64,000 nt of DNA. Origin: Lachnospiraceae bacterium. GTDB lineage: Bacteria > Bacillota > Clostridia > Lachnospirales > Lachnospiraceae. Of the stretch, positions 10,483 through 20,217 are shown piece by piece. Where the stretch lies: NCBI GenBank assembly GCA_014803415.1, contig JAAVBZ010000045.1, positions 248,001 through 312,000 of the forward strand. Direction: 5' to 3'. The notes under the pieces are model-generated. The model had not been told where the DNA came from and ran no database searches. It worked only from the letters and a program-made list of their open reading frames with translations. Position 1 is the stretch's first letter; every line of letters starts with the position of its first letter. A program made the position numbers and the translations under genes.

Positions 10483-11395
10483 GATAAGGAAAACTTTGGT
10501 TCTGCTGACGGCTCTTATTTTCCTGGGATCTTTAACAGGATGCGGGAAAGATGGAGAACCGGAAATTGTTTTGCAGGAAGAGGAAGAGGAAAACGAAACC
10601 CAAACAGCAGAAGAGGAAGAAGAGACTTTAGAAGAGACTCCTACTGAAAAACCGGTCACTATGTCTCAGCTGATAGGAAATTCGGGAAATGACAGTAACA
10701 GCTCCGCTGAGGAAGAGGAATCTTTGCCGGAAACCGTGTTATGGTTTAATGCTACTTATGCGCCGTTAACTTACAGTAACGCCGGAAACTGGAGACTGGT
10801 GGGCGGACTTAAGCCTACGGAGAGCAATAAGGAACTTGTACAATTTCTTCTGCTCAGAGACTGGGGGATAGAGGATCGTGATTCCGCGCTGGAAACAGTA
10901 GAAAGTCTAAAAGAGAACGGACATAGAAAGAAATGCCGTGACTGTATGGAAGAACTTTCCCAAATGGAACTGCTGGACCTGGAGGAAGAAGCATTTTTTC
11001 AGGAGCTTACAGACTCAGGGATCGAAGACTATTTATTCCGCTATATCATTGCTTACTACATGTACCGTGAGGGAATGGACGCTGATTATATTGCCGCATG
11101 GGATCTGTGCAGGGTGAATCAGCTGTACGGTGATTTTTATATTTGCGGATATATGACTTACGAAGAAGCTATGGAAGCTTCTTATGATAATTCTCTTATT
11201 TTACAGGAGATGTACTCTTCATGGGATGAAATGGTGAATGCCTATATGATGGGCTACCAGTTCTGGAAAAATGATCCTGCTCTTTCAGATGATTCTCCCA
11301 CTTTGGAACGTTACCGTTACTATGAAATGCTGCTTCAGCTTGATGACGGTCCCTATACCCTTGACTGGAATATGGACCTTGAAAAAAGCTGGTAA
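10472..11395 (+). CDS. Putative lipoprotein, unknown function
   Basis: MLNKIRKTLVLLTALIFLGSLTGCGK lipobox; Glu-rich linker after the Cys; start 10472 overlaps upstream stop. Confidence 0.75.
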   Translation: MLNKIRKTLVLLTALIFLGSLTGCGKDGEPEIVLQEEEEENETQTAEEEEETLEETPTEKPVTMSQLIGNSGNDSNSSAEEEESLPETVLWFNATYAPLTYSNAGNWRLVGGLKPTESNKELVQFLLLRDWGIEDRDSALETVESLKENGHRKKCRDCMEELSQMELLDLEEEAFFQELTDSGIEDYLFRYIIAYYMYREGMDADYIAAWDLCRVNQLYGDFYICGYMTYEEAMEASYDNSLILQEMYSSWDEMVNAYMMGYQFWKNDPALSDDSPTLERYRYYEMLLQLDDGPYTLDWNMDLEKSW

Positions 11396-11425
11396 AAGAT
11401 AAAGGCGTTATAGGTATTATAAATT

Positions 11426-12706
11426 ATGGAGCGCGTAATAAAGAAATTTTATATTTATATTTTGAGTATGATTGCCGCAGCAACAGGTTTATGGACATGC
11501 ATGCAAATAAACGTGCAGGCCGATGAGCCTGTTATTGTTGTGATCGATCCCGGACACGGCGGGAAGAATCTGGGTGCAGAATATGACGAGTATACGGAAA
11601 AAGATATGACTTTGATCGTAGCCCGAGCGATGAAAGAAGAACTGGAGAAATATGATGACATTATAGTCTATTTGACCCATGATTCTGATGTTGATATGTC
11701 CATTAAGGATAGAGCGCTGTTTGCAAAAGAAAGAAATGCGGATTTTCTGTTCTGTCTGCATTTTAACAGTTCTGTCAATCATAATCTCTACGGTGCTGAG
11801 GTATGGGTATCTGCTTTTGGAGATTATTATATAAAAGGCAGACAATTTGCAGAGATCAGTATGGATATTTTTGAGGATATGGGGTTGTACTCAAGAGGTA
11901 TCAAGACCAGACTCAACGATAAAGAAGAAAACTACTATGGTATATTAAGATATTGCACGGAGGAAGGCATTCCGGCTGCTCTTATTGAGCACTGCCATCT
12001 GGACCAGGAAAATGATAAACCTTTTTATCAGCAAAGTGAAGAACAGCTTGAGGAATTCGGCCGAAAAGATGCAGAGGCTGCGGCCAAATATCTGGGACTT
12101 AAATCTGCCCAGACAGGTGTAGATTACAGTGATTTCCCCAAGGCAGATGTACCCTTTCAGGAGATCGTAAGACCGGATAGATCAGAGCCGGAGGTATGTG
12201 AGATTGAAATACTTGATATAGATGAAGAATCGGGCACTGCTACAATCTCCATGCATGCAGAGGATAGTGAAAGCTATATCCTGTATTACAGTTACAGTCT
12301 GGATGGAGGATATACCTACACAGAGCTGTTTAGCTGGCCCAGACCTGTATGGAACCAGTCAGAGCCCATGTGTATATTCGATATACAGCTTCCCTTTGAT
12401 AAAGGAATCGAACTCAGGGCAATCGCTTATAACGGTTTTGATGTTGTCAGTGAAAGTAATATTATAGACATTCCCCCAATTGCCGAACCAAAACCATCCG
12501 AAGAGCCTGAGATGGAAGATGAGAATATCGAATATGAGGATTTACAGGAATTTATTTTTGATGATATTGAGGATTCTGCAGATACTCAGGAAACTACATG
12601 GCTTATTGTCTTCATTCTGATCATCAGCTTGATCATGGCTGTTGTATTCTTTGCCATGATCAGAATGCTCTTTAAATTAAAGCGCTATAGTAAACGGCGC
12701 AGATAG
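11426..12706 (+). CDS. N-acetylmuramoyl-L-alanine amidase (Amidase_3 type) with C-terminal TM anchor
   Basis: VVIDPGHGGKNLGA, FCLHFNSS, AALIEHCHLDQENDKP; C-terminal hydrophobic segment then RYSKRRR. Confidence 0.9.
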   Translation: MERVIKKFYIYILSMIAAATGLWTCMQINVQADEPVIVVIDPGHGGKNLGAEYDEYTEKDMTLIVARAMKEELEKYDDIIVYLTHDSDVDMSIKDRALFAKERNADFLFCLHFNSSVNHNLYGAEVWVSAFGDYYIKGRQFAEISMDIFEDMGLYSRGIKTRLNDKEENYYGILRYCTEEGIPAALIEHCHLDQENDKPFYQQSEEQLEEFGRKDAEAAAKYLGLKSAQTGVDYSDFPKADVPFQEIVRPDRSEPEVCEIEILDIDEESGTATISMHAEDSESYILYYSYSLDGGYTYTELFSWPRPVWNQSEPMCIFDIQLPFDKGIELRAIAYNGFDVVSESNIIDIPPIAEPKPSEEPEMEDENIEYEDLQEFIFDDIEDSADTQETTWLIVFILIISLIMAVVFFAMIRMLFKLKRYSKRRR

Positions 12707-13584
12707 CTGTAAGAATGAGTTTATGAAGAATATATTTATTTAAGGACAGATCGGTTCCCTGTATCATACTGTTTGTTTGGGCGATACAGGACAATCCGCC
12801 AAAGGTCAAAAGACACAGGCTAAAGATCTGCGCATTGTTTCCAAGAAGCTGGATCCCTCCCGTGATTTCAAGAAAAGCGCTGATCAGTGCTTGAAACAGA
12901 TCATTACCCTGAAAAATGAGAGCGGGGATGAGGTTCAACAGGTTAAAGAATATCATATATCCACCCAATTTGGTGATATTGGTAAGGGAGGCCATTACCG
13001 ATTCATCCAGAGCCTGCAAACAGGAAGGTGCCACAGCGTTATTTTCTATAGAAACGGAATGCCGCGAAAAAGATTTTTTGTATACTGTATATCGCAGGAT
13101 AATACCATAAAACAGAGGGATTCCGTACATGCCGAAAAGGCAGGGCAATATTTTACCGATACCGATAACAGGAAGGGCAAAGGTGAGAAAGTAGACTGGC
13201 CCTATATTATTGCAGAAAGCAAGTAAAAAATCAGCTTCTTTACGGGTGATCCTGTTTCTTTCATAAAGCTGGGCAGTTACGCCGGCCCCCATAGGAAATC
13301 CACATAAAAAACCGATAATGATCGTATAAATACAGTTGGAGCTTACCTGAAAGACCGGCTGCAGCAGCGGTTTTAACAATTTCACAAAAGAATCGGTTAG
13401 ATTCATTCTGATCATGATGCCGGACAGGACCATAAAGGGAAAAAGCGCCGGTATCATTTTCTGAAACCAGAGATTTAATCCATTACAGGCAAAATACAGG
13501 CTTCTGGAAGGAAAGGCAAGTATTAGCACAGTCAGTAAAAGGACTGCAAATGTTGAGAGAAATACAGAAGGATTTTTTCTCAAA
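12672..13584 (-). CDS. ylbJ: YlbJ-like sporulation/nucleoside-recognition membrane protein (start uncertain)
   Basis: LWFQKMIPALFPFMVLSGIM, IIGFLCGFPMGAGVTAQLYERNRITRKEADFLLAFCNNIGPVY; likely non-ATG (TTG) start near 13584 because the upstream ATG would overlap the divergent gene. Confidence 0.75.
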
Positions 13585-13613
13585 ATAGTGGTTCTTTTCT
13601 TATTTTGTGTTAT

Positions 13614-13619
13614 TATAAT
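13614..13619 (+). promoter_or_regulatory. Candidate -10 element (TATAAT) for the rsuA-type gene
   Basis: Exact TATAAT 5 nt upstream of the ATG at 13624; no clear TTGACA -35. Confidence 0.4.
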
Positions 13620-13623
13620 ATTT

Positions 13624-14352
13624 ATGAGAATTGACAGGTTATTATGCGAATTGAATATTGGGACCAGAAGCGAGGTAAAAGAACTGTTAAAAAAAGGACT
13701 GATCCTTGTAAACGGTGAAAAGATCACTAAGCCGGAAACCAAAGTAGATGAATTAAACGCCCTTATTACTTATAAAGGAAAAGAATACAGGTACAAACCT
13801 TTTGTTTATTTTATGATGAATAAACCGCAGGGAATAGTCAGCGCCACCACAGACCCTGTTTCAAGAACAGTTTTGGATGTGTTGGAAGAATGCTTGATGG
13901 AAAAATATGGGGAGGATCTTTCCGGCATTCCTATCAGGGATATTTTTCCGGTAGGACGGCTTGATAAAGATACAGTGGGACTTTTACTGCTTACCAATGA
14001 CGGTGAATTATCCCACAATCTTTTGTCTCCCAAAAAACATGTAAAAAAAAGCTACTATGTGGAAACGGATCTGCCCGTTACAGATAATATGGCTGAAAGT
14101 CTTATGCAGGGCGTAGATATTGGCGAAGAGTATCTTACCCGGGAAGCTGATCTAAAAATACTCGATGAAAAGAAATGTATCCTTACCATTACAGAAGGAA
14201 AATTTCATCAGGTAAAAAGAATGTTTCATGCGGTAGGTCTTCAGGTATTATATTTAAAAAGACTATCCATGGGAACACTTACGCTGGATGAGGGTCTGCC
14301 TGAAGGCAGCGTACGTGAATTGACACAGGAAGAGGTTCAGAATTTATGTTAA
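13624..14352 (+). CDS. RsuA/RluB family pseudouridine synthase
   Basis: MRIDRLLCELNIGTRSEVKELLKKG S4 domain; PVGRLDKDTVGLLLLTNDG; EGKFHQVKRMF. Confidence 0.93.
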   Translation: MRIDRLLCELNIGTRSEVKELLKKGLILVNGEKITKPETKVDELNALITYKGKEYRYKPFVYFMMNKPQGIVSATTDPVSRTVLDVLEECLMEKYGEDLSGIPIRDIFPVGRLDKDTVGLLLLTNDGELSHNLLSPKKHVKKSYYVETDLPVTDNMAESLMQGVDIGEEYLTREADLKILDEKKCILTITEGKFHQVKRMFHAVGLQVLYLKRLSMGTLTLDEGLPEGSVRELTQEEVQNLC

Positions 14353-14993
14353 AGGATATAAAAGCCGTTTTATTTGATCTTGACGGTACCTTAGTTGATT
14401 CTATGTGGTTATGGCAGGAAATTGATATTGAATATTTGGGCAGATTCGGAATTGCGCTTCCGGAGGGCCTTCAGAGGGATATTGAAGGCATGAGTTTTTC
14501 CGAGACAGCCTCCTATATGAAAGAACGGTTTCAAATACCGGATCCTGTGGAAACCATGAAAGCTGACTGGAATCAAATGGCGTGGGACAAATACACTTAT
14601 AAAGTGCCTCTAAAAAAAGGAGCCAGACAGTTTTTGGAGCATTGCCTAAAAAACCACATTAAGCTGGGTATTGCCACCAGTAATTCCAAGGAGCTTGTGA
14701 ATAATATTATTAAAGTACACGAACTTGATCATTATTTTTCAGTAATTGTTACCGCATGTGAGGTGGAAAAGGGAAAGCCTGCACCTGACGTTTATCTTGA
14801 AGCTGCAAGACGGTGTGATGTAGATCCTGGGCATTGTCTTGTATTTGAAGATATTGTACCCGGTATTCTGGCCGGCAAAGCAGCCGGAATGAAGGTATGT
14901 GCTGTGGAAGATAAGTATTCTCTTTATCAAAAAGAAGAGAAAGTTAAGTTTGCAGATTATTATATTGAGAATTATTTTGATATAGCCATGTAA
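14346..14993 (+). CDS. HAD family hydrolase (phosphoglucomutase-like)
   Basis: AVLFDLDGTLVDSMWLW; GKPAPDVYLEAA; VFEDIVPGILAGKAAGM. Confidence 0.93.
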   Translation: MLKDIKAVLFDLDGTLVDSMWLWQEIDIEYLGRFGIALPEGLQRDIEGMSFSETASYMKERFQIPDPVETMKADWNQMAWDKYTYKVPLKKGARQFLEHCLKNHIKLGIATSNSKELVNNIIKVHELDHYFSVIVTACEVEKGKPAPDVYLEAARRCDVDPGHCLVFEDIVPGILAGKAAGMKVCAVEDKYSLYQKEEKVKFADYYIENYFDIAM

Positions 14994-15009
14994 ATGGCCG
15001 GAGGTAAAT

Positions 15010-16866
15010 TTGACAGAAGGTTTTTTGCCTGTTTCAAAACAGGATATGCTTGATCGAGGAATTGAACAGCTTGATTTTGTATATATCATAGGCGATGCCT
15101 ATGTGGATCACCCTTCATTTGGACATGCTATCATCAGCCGTATCCTGGAAGCTCATGGATACCATGTGGGGATCATTTCCCAGCCTGACTGGAAGGATGC
15201 AGAAAGTATCGCCATACTGGGGCGTCCCAGGCTGGGGTTCCTTATTTCAGGCGGTAATATGGATTCTATGGTAAATCACTACTATGTTTCCAAAAAGAAA
15301 AGAAAAACAGATGCCTATACGCCGGGAGGAGTTATGGGAAAACGCCCTGATTATGCCACCATCGTATACGGCAATCTGATCAGGCATAAATTTAAGGATG
15401 TTCCTGTGATTATAGGCGGTATCGAAGCCAGTCTTCGAAGGATGGCCCATTACGATTACTGGAGTGATACTTTTAAGCATTCCATACTTCTTGACAGTCA
15501 GGCCGATATCATTTCCTACGGAATGGGGGAGCACTCCATTGTGGAAATTGCGGATGCCCTCTCTTCAGGAATGGATATCAAAGATATTACGTATATTCCG
15601 GGAACCGTATACAAAACGAAAGATCTGTCCGGGATCACCGGCTTTACAGATGATCAACTCAATGCAGTTCTTCTGCCTTCCTATGAAGAAATGAAAAAGA
15701 ATCCTTCACTTTATGCCAAAAGCTTCGGTATTCAATATGAAAATACGGATTCTTTTACCGGAAGGATTATGGCAGAAGCCTATCCAAACGGTATTTATGT
15801 TGTTCAAAATCCGCCTGCCGCGCCGCTTACTATGCAGGAAATGGACGATATTTATGCACTTCCCTTTATGAGAACTTATCACTCTTCTTATGAGGAAAAA
15901 GGCGGCGTTCCTGCGATCAGTGAGATTAAATTTTCCCTGATCAGCAACAGGGGGTGTTTTGGAGGATGCAGTTTTTGTGCGCTGACCTTTCATCAGGGAA
16001 GGATCGTTCAGGTAAGAAGCCATGAATCTATTCTAAAGGAAGCGAAAGAAATCCTGAAAGATCCTGATTTTAAAGGATATATTCACGATGTAGGAGGACC
16101 TACCGCCAACTTCAGATCCCCTTCCTGTGAAAAACAACTGAAAACAGGCGTTTGCAAGAACAGGCAGTGCCTGTATCCCTCTCCCTGCAAAAATCTTGTG
16201 GCAGATCACAGTGATTACCTGAATCTTCTTCGGAAGCTGCGGGCACTGCCCGGCATTAAAAAGGTTTTTATCCGTTCCGGTATCCGGTTCGATTATCTGC
16301 TTGCGGATAAAGATGAAACTTTTCTGAAGGAGCTTGCAAAATATCATGTCAGCGGACAATTAAAAGTAGCTCCTGAACATATTTCTGACGCAGTGCTTTC
16401 TAAAATGGGAAAGCCCGAAAATACGGTATATGAAACTTTTGTCAAAAAATATGAGCGTATCAATGAAAAGTTGGGTAAAAAGCAATATCTGGTACCATAC
16501 CTGATGTCCTCCCATCCCGGTTCTACCTTAAAAGAGGCGGTGGAACTTGCGGTTTATCTGCGGGATCTTGGATATATGCCGGAGCAGGTGCAGGATTTTT
16601 ATCCTACCCCGTCAACCATATCAACGGTAATGTACTACACAGGAATCGACCCCAGAAACGGAGAAAAGGTGTATGTGTGCCGAAATCCTCATGAGAAGGC
16701 AATGCAGAGAGCCTTGATCCAGTACCGGGACCCTAAAAATTATGATCTGGTATATGAAGCTCTTCACAAAGCGGGAAGGACAGATCTGATCGGTTTTGAT
16801 AAGAACTGTCTGATTCCTCCCAGGAAGATGAAACATCATAGCAGCAGGAGAAAGAGTAAAAAATAA
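15010..16866 (+). CDS. YgiQ family radical SAM protein
   Basis: YIIGDAYVDHPSFGHAIISRILE, NRGCFGGCSFCALTFHQGR radical SAM motif; TTG start with GGAGG. Confidence 0.94.
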   Translation: MTEGFLPVSKQDMLDRGIEQLDFVYIIGDAYVDHPSFGHAIISRILEAHGYHVGIISQPDWKDAESIAILGRPRLGFLISGGNMDSMVNHYYVSKKKRKTDAYTPGGVMGKRPDYATIVYGNLIRHKFKDVPVIIGGIEASLRRMAHYDYWSDTFKHSILLDSQADIISYGMGEHSIVEIADALSSGMDIKDITYIPGTVYKTKDLSGITGFTDDQLNAVLLPSYEEMKKNPSLYAKSFGIQYENTDSFTGRIMAEAYPNGIYVVQNPPAAPLTMQEMDDIYALPFMRTYHSSYEEKGGVPAISEIKFSLISNRGCFGGCSFCALTFHQGRIVQVRSHESILKEAKEILKDPDFKGYIHDVGGPTANFRSPSCEKQLKTGVCKNRQCLYPSPCKNLVADHSDYLNLLRKLRALPGIKKVFIRSGIRFDYLLADKDETFLKELAKYHVSGQLKVAPEHISDAVLSKMGKPENTVYETFVKKYERINEKLGKKQYLVPYLMSSHPGSTLKEAVELAVYLRDLGYMPEQVQDFYPTPSTISTVMYYTGIDPRNGEKVYVCRNPHEKAMQRALIQYRDPKNYDLVYEALHKAGRTDLIGFDKNCLIPPRKMKHHSSRRKSKK

Positions 16867-17432
16867 TGAAAAAAGCAATAAAAGGAACATTCGGCTATTT
16901 AAAGTGCAAAAGAAATATGGTATTGATCCGCACAATGATTTATTTTGCCATTTCACTGGCACTTCTTTTTGCAGGGATCATTACAACAGGCTCCAAAAAG
17001 AATCTGCTTACCATAGTGGCAGTGCTTGGATGCCTCCCGGCATGTAAGAGTCTTGTAAATCTCATCATGTATTTTAAGGCCTCAGGATGCAGTGAAATGG
17101 CAAAGACTAAAATTGAAAAAGACGAGGGAAGCCTTGTCGGTATGTATGATATGTACTTTACCTCTTATAAGAAAAATTTTGCCATCAGTCATATGGTGGT
17201 GGAAGGAAAAAATATCTGTGGTTTCACGGAATCTGATACCTGCGATACCAAAGCATGTGAAGAGCATCTGAACACCATGTTAAAGCAGGGCGGTCACAAG
17301 GATATGACTGTTAAGATTTTCACTGATATAAATAAATACTGTGAACGTTTAAAACAACTGAATGCTCTTGGATGCAGCACGCCTCAAAAGGATGATGAAG
17401 TCAGGGTAGTGTTGTATGATATTTCACTTTAA
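16866..17432 (+). CDS. Conserved hypothetical membrane protein
   Basis: Two N-terminal hydrophobic segments; TAATG coupling with the YgiQ gene stop. Confidence 0.7.
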   Translation: MKKAIKGTFGYLKCKRNMVLIRTMIYFAISLALLFAGIITTGSKKNLLTIVAVLGCLPACKSLVNLIMYFKASGCSEMAKTKIEKDEGSLVGMYDMYFTSYKKNFAISHMVVEGKNICGFTESDTCDTKACEEHLNTMLKQGGHKDMTVKIFTDINKYCERLKQLNALGCSTPQKDDEVRVVLYDISL

Positions 17433-17443
17433 GGAATTGAAAG

Positions 17444-18421
17444 ATGTATCAATTTGAGATTACTTCCAATGAAGCCGGACAGCGGTTTGATAAATATCTT
17501 CATAAGCTTCTCCCAAAAGCGCCTTCTTCCTTTTTCTACAAAATGCTCCGCAAGAAGAATATTGTTCTTAACGGAAAGAAAGCGGAAGGTAAAGAAAAGC
17601 TGTTTACAGGAGATAAGGTATCTTTGTTCCTTTCAAAAGAAACCTTTGAGAATTTTGCAAAAGAAGATAAAAACAGCAATGAATACCTGCTTGCTTACAG
17701 GAATCTGAAAGGACCTGAGATCATCTATGAAAACGAGCATATGATACTGATCGATAAGCCTGCCGGCATATTGACGCAAAAAGCTAAAGATACGGATTTT
17801 TCTGTCAACGAATGGCTCATCGGTTATCTTTTGGATAAAGGGGAGATAACGGAAAGCTCCCTTCACACCTATAAACCTTCTGTATGCAACAGACTGGACA
17901 GGAATACCAGCGGACTGGTGATCTGCGCCAAATCCCTAAAAGGGAGTCAGGATTTAAGCTTACTGATCAAAAAAAGAAAGATCCGGAAGTTTTATCGTTT
18001 GTTTGTAAAAGGCCATATAGAAAAAGAGAAGACCATAGAAGGGTATTTATCAAAAGATGAATCCGCTAACAAAGTCAGTATATCTCAGATACAAACAGAA
18101 AATGCTTCCTATATTAAGACCAGATATTATCCTCTTAAACAGCTTTCTGATATGACTTATCTTGAAGTGGAACTGATCACAGGAAAGACCCATCAGATCC
18201 GTGCCCATATGGCTATGGAAGGGCATCCGCTGTTAATGGATCCCAAATATGGGGATGCGGCTTTTAATGCAAAATATAAGAATAAATTAAAAGCTCAGGG
18301 ACAGCTTCTTCATGCATACAGACTGGAATTCCCTGTTGAGGAAGAGCTGCTTAAAGGAGAAGAACATATCTTTACTGCCAAAGAACCTGATGCATTTTTA
18401 ACAATATTAAAAGAACCATAG
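17444..18421 (+). CDS. RluA family pseudouridine synthase
   Basis: S4-like N-terminus; ILIDKPAGIL, NRLDRNTSGLVICAKS, GKTHQIRAHMA. Confidence 0.94.
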   Translation: MYQFEITSNEAGQRFDKYLHKLLPKAPSSFFYKMLRKKNIVLNGKKAEGKEKLFTGDKVSLFLSKETFENFAKEDKNSNEYLLAYRNLKGPEIIYENEHMILIDKPAGILTQKAKDTDFSVNEWLIGYLLDKGEITESSLHTYKPSVCNRLDRNTSGLVICAKSLKGSQDLSLLIKKRKIRKFYRLFVKGHIEKEKTIEGYLSKDESANKVSISQIQTENASYIKTRYYPLKQLSDMTYLEVELITGKTHQIRAHMAMEGHPLLMDPKYGDAAFNAKYKNKLKAQGQLLHAYRLEFPVEEELLKGEEHIFTAKEPDAFLTILKEP

Positions 18422-18432
18422 AGGTACTGAAT

Positions 18433-18969
18433 ATGGCTACCTGGAATTCAAGAGGACTTCGGGGATCTGCCCTGGAAGATCTGATCAACCGTACAAATGA
18501 AAAATATCTGGAAAACGGACTTGCTTTGATACAGAAGATCCCTACGCCCATTACGCCTATTAATATTGATAAACAGAGCAGACATATTACACTGGCTTAT
18601 TTTGAAAAAAAAAGTACTGTGGATTACATAGGGGTAGTGCAGGGCATTCCGGTCTGTTTTGATGCCAAAGAATGTGCCGTGGATACTTTTTCCCTTCAGA
18701 ATATTCATGAGCATCAGGTAACTTTTATGGAACAGTTTGAAAAACAGAAAGGGATAGCGTTTTTTCTGATCTACTATACCCATCGGGATCTGTTTTATTA
18801 TCTGCCCTTTGAAATGCTGAAATTTTTCTGGGACAGGGCCAAAGAAGGAGGAAGAAAAAGCTTTCGGCTGGAAGAACTGAATCCGGATTATTACCTTCCT
18901 AAGAAAAACGGTATTTTTGTACCTTATCTTGATGTACTCAGCAAGGATTTGGAGGACAGAGATTTTTAA
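18433..18969 (+). CDS. recU: Holliday junction resolvase RecU
   Basis: WNSRGLRGSALEDLINRTNEKY; VDYIGVVQGIPVCFDAKE; HEHQVTFMEQF. Confidence 0.94.
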   Translation: MATWNSRGLRGSALEDLINRTNEKYLENGLALIQKIPTPITPINIDKQSRHITLAYFEKKSTVDYIGVVQGIPVCFDAKECAVDTFSLQNIHEHQVTFMEQFEKQKGIAFFLIYYTHRDLFYYLPFEMLKFFWDRAKEGGRKSFRLEELNPDYYLPKKNGIFVPYLDVLSKDLEDRDF

Positions 18970-18977
18970 GAAATAAT

Positions 18978-19006
18978 TTGACATTTAGACTGTTATCTTA
19001 TATACT
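18978..19006 (+). promoter_or_regulatory. Sigma-A type promoter of the his operon
   Basis: TTGACA (18978-18983), 17-nt spacer, TATACT (19001-19006). Confidence 0.85.
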
Positions 19007-19028
19007 AAAATAGTTTTAAACGCTACCA

Positions 19029-19044
19029 TGCTAACGAATTAGCA
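19029..19044 (+). other. Small hairpin in hisZ leader
   Basis: TGCTAA-CGAA-TTAGCA perfect 6-bp stem/tetraloop, flanked by CGCT...AGCG that can pair outside it. Confidence 0.55.
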
Positions 19045-19083
19045 CTTTAAAGCGGTAAAGTTATTTGACATGAGGAGATTTTT

Positions 19084-20205
19084 ATGAATAAAAAACTGGT
19101 ACATACCCCGGAAGGGGTTCGTGATATATACGGGAAAGAATATGCAAGGAAACTGGCTGTAGAAGAACTGATACGTCATACCTTGAATTTGTATGGTTAT
19201 GAAGATATTCAGACTCCTACTTTTGAATTTTTTGATGTATTTTCCAAGGAGATAGGAACAACACCGTCAAAGGAGCTTTATAAATTTTTTGATAAAGAAG
19301 GAAATACTCTGGTCCTTCGCCCGGATTTTACTCCTTCCATGGCAAGGTGTGCCGCCAAGTATTTTATGGAGGAGGATGTGCCCATCCGTTTTAGTTATTT
19401 AGGTAATACTTTTACAAATACCGGCAATCTTCAGGGGAAATTGAAAGAAGTCACTCAGATGGGAGCTGAGCTTATGGGTGACGGAAGTGTGGAAGCCGAT
19501 GGGGAAATGATCGCCATGGTCATCGAATCCCTTCTTGCTGCAGGCCTTAAAGAATTTCAGCTCAGTATTGGAAATGTAGAGTATTTCAGAGGACTCTGCG
19601 AGCAGGCAGGTCTGGACGAGGAGACTGAGCTTTCCCTTCGGGATTTTATATCCGGCAAGAATATTTTCGGTGCGGAAAATCTTCTTACAGAAAGTGGCAT
19701 TGATAAGGAATCCTGTGACATGCTGCTTAAGATCACAGATTATTTCGGTACTTTTGATTCCCTGTCCCAGGCCAAAAAGACAGTAAATAATCAGAAATCT
19801 CTTGAAGCTATTGAGCGGCTTGAGATGCTGTATCAGGTTCTTTGTGAATATGGTGTGGAGAAATATATTTCTTTTGATCTTGGCATGTTAAGTAAATATA
19901 ACTATTATACCGGAGTGATCTTCAAAGTTTATACTTATGGAGTAGGAGACGCCATTGTCAAAGGAGGACGATATGACAATCTTCTGGGATATTTCGGGAA
20001 AAAAGCTCCCGCTATCGGATTTATGGTAGTTATTGATGATCTGATGCAGGCATTAAGCAGACAGAAAATTGAAATTACACTTGACCATGAGGTTAAAGTT
20101 CTTTCTTATACTAAAGAAAATTATTCTTCTAAGCTGGCTGAGACAATAGCGCTTCGCAAAAAGGGAATCAAAGCTTCTTTGGTTCCGGAAAAAAATAATG
20201 CATAA
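19084..20205 (+). CDS. hisZ: ATP phosphoribosyltransferase regulatory subunit HisZ
   Basis: HisRS-like: TPEGVRDIYGKEYARK, LVLRPDFTPSMARCAA, YTGVIFKVY; followed by hisG. Confidence 0.95.
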   Translation: MNKKLVHTPEGVRDIYGKEYARKLAVEELIRHTLNLYGYEDIQTPTFEFFDVFSKEIGTTPSKELYKFFDKEGNTLVLRPDFTPSMARCAAKYFMEEDVPIRFSYLGNTFTNTGNLQGKLKEVTQMGAELMGDGSVEADGEMIAMVIESLLAAGLKEFQLSIGNVEYFRGLCEQAGLDEETELSLRDFISGKNIFGAENLLTESGIDKESCDMLLKITDYFGTFDSLSQAKKTVNNQKSLEAIERLEMLYQVLCEYGVEKYISFDLGMLSKYNYYTGVIFKVYTYGVGDAIVKGGRYDNLLGYFGKKAPAIGFMVVIDDLMQALSRQKIEITLDHEVKVLSYTKENYSSKLAETIALRKKGIKASLVPEKNNA

Positions 20206-20217
20206 GAGGTTATCGTA

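Noticed and set aside
8692-11395. Glu-rich runs in the lipoproteins as tandem repeats
   Set aside because: Low-complexity acidic linkers without a consistent DNA repeat unit.
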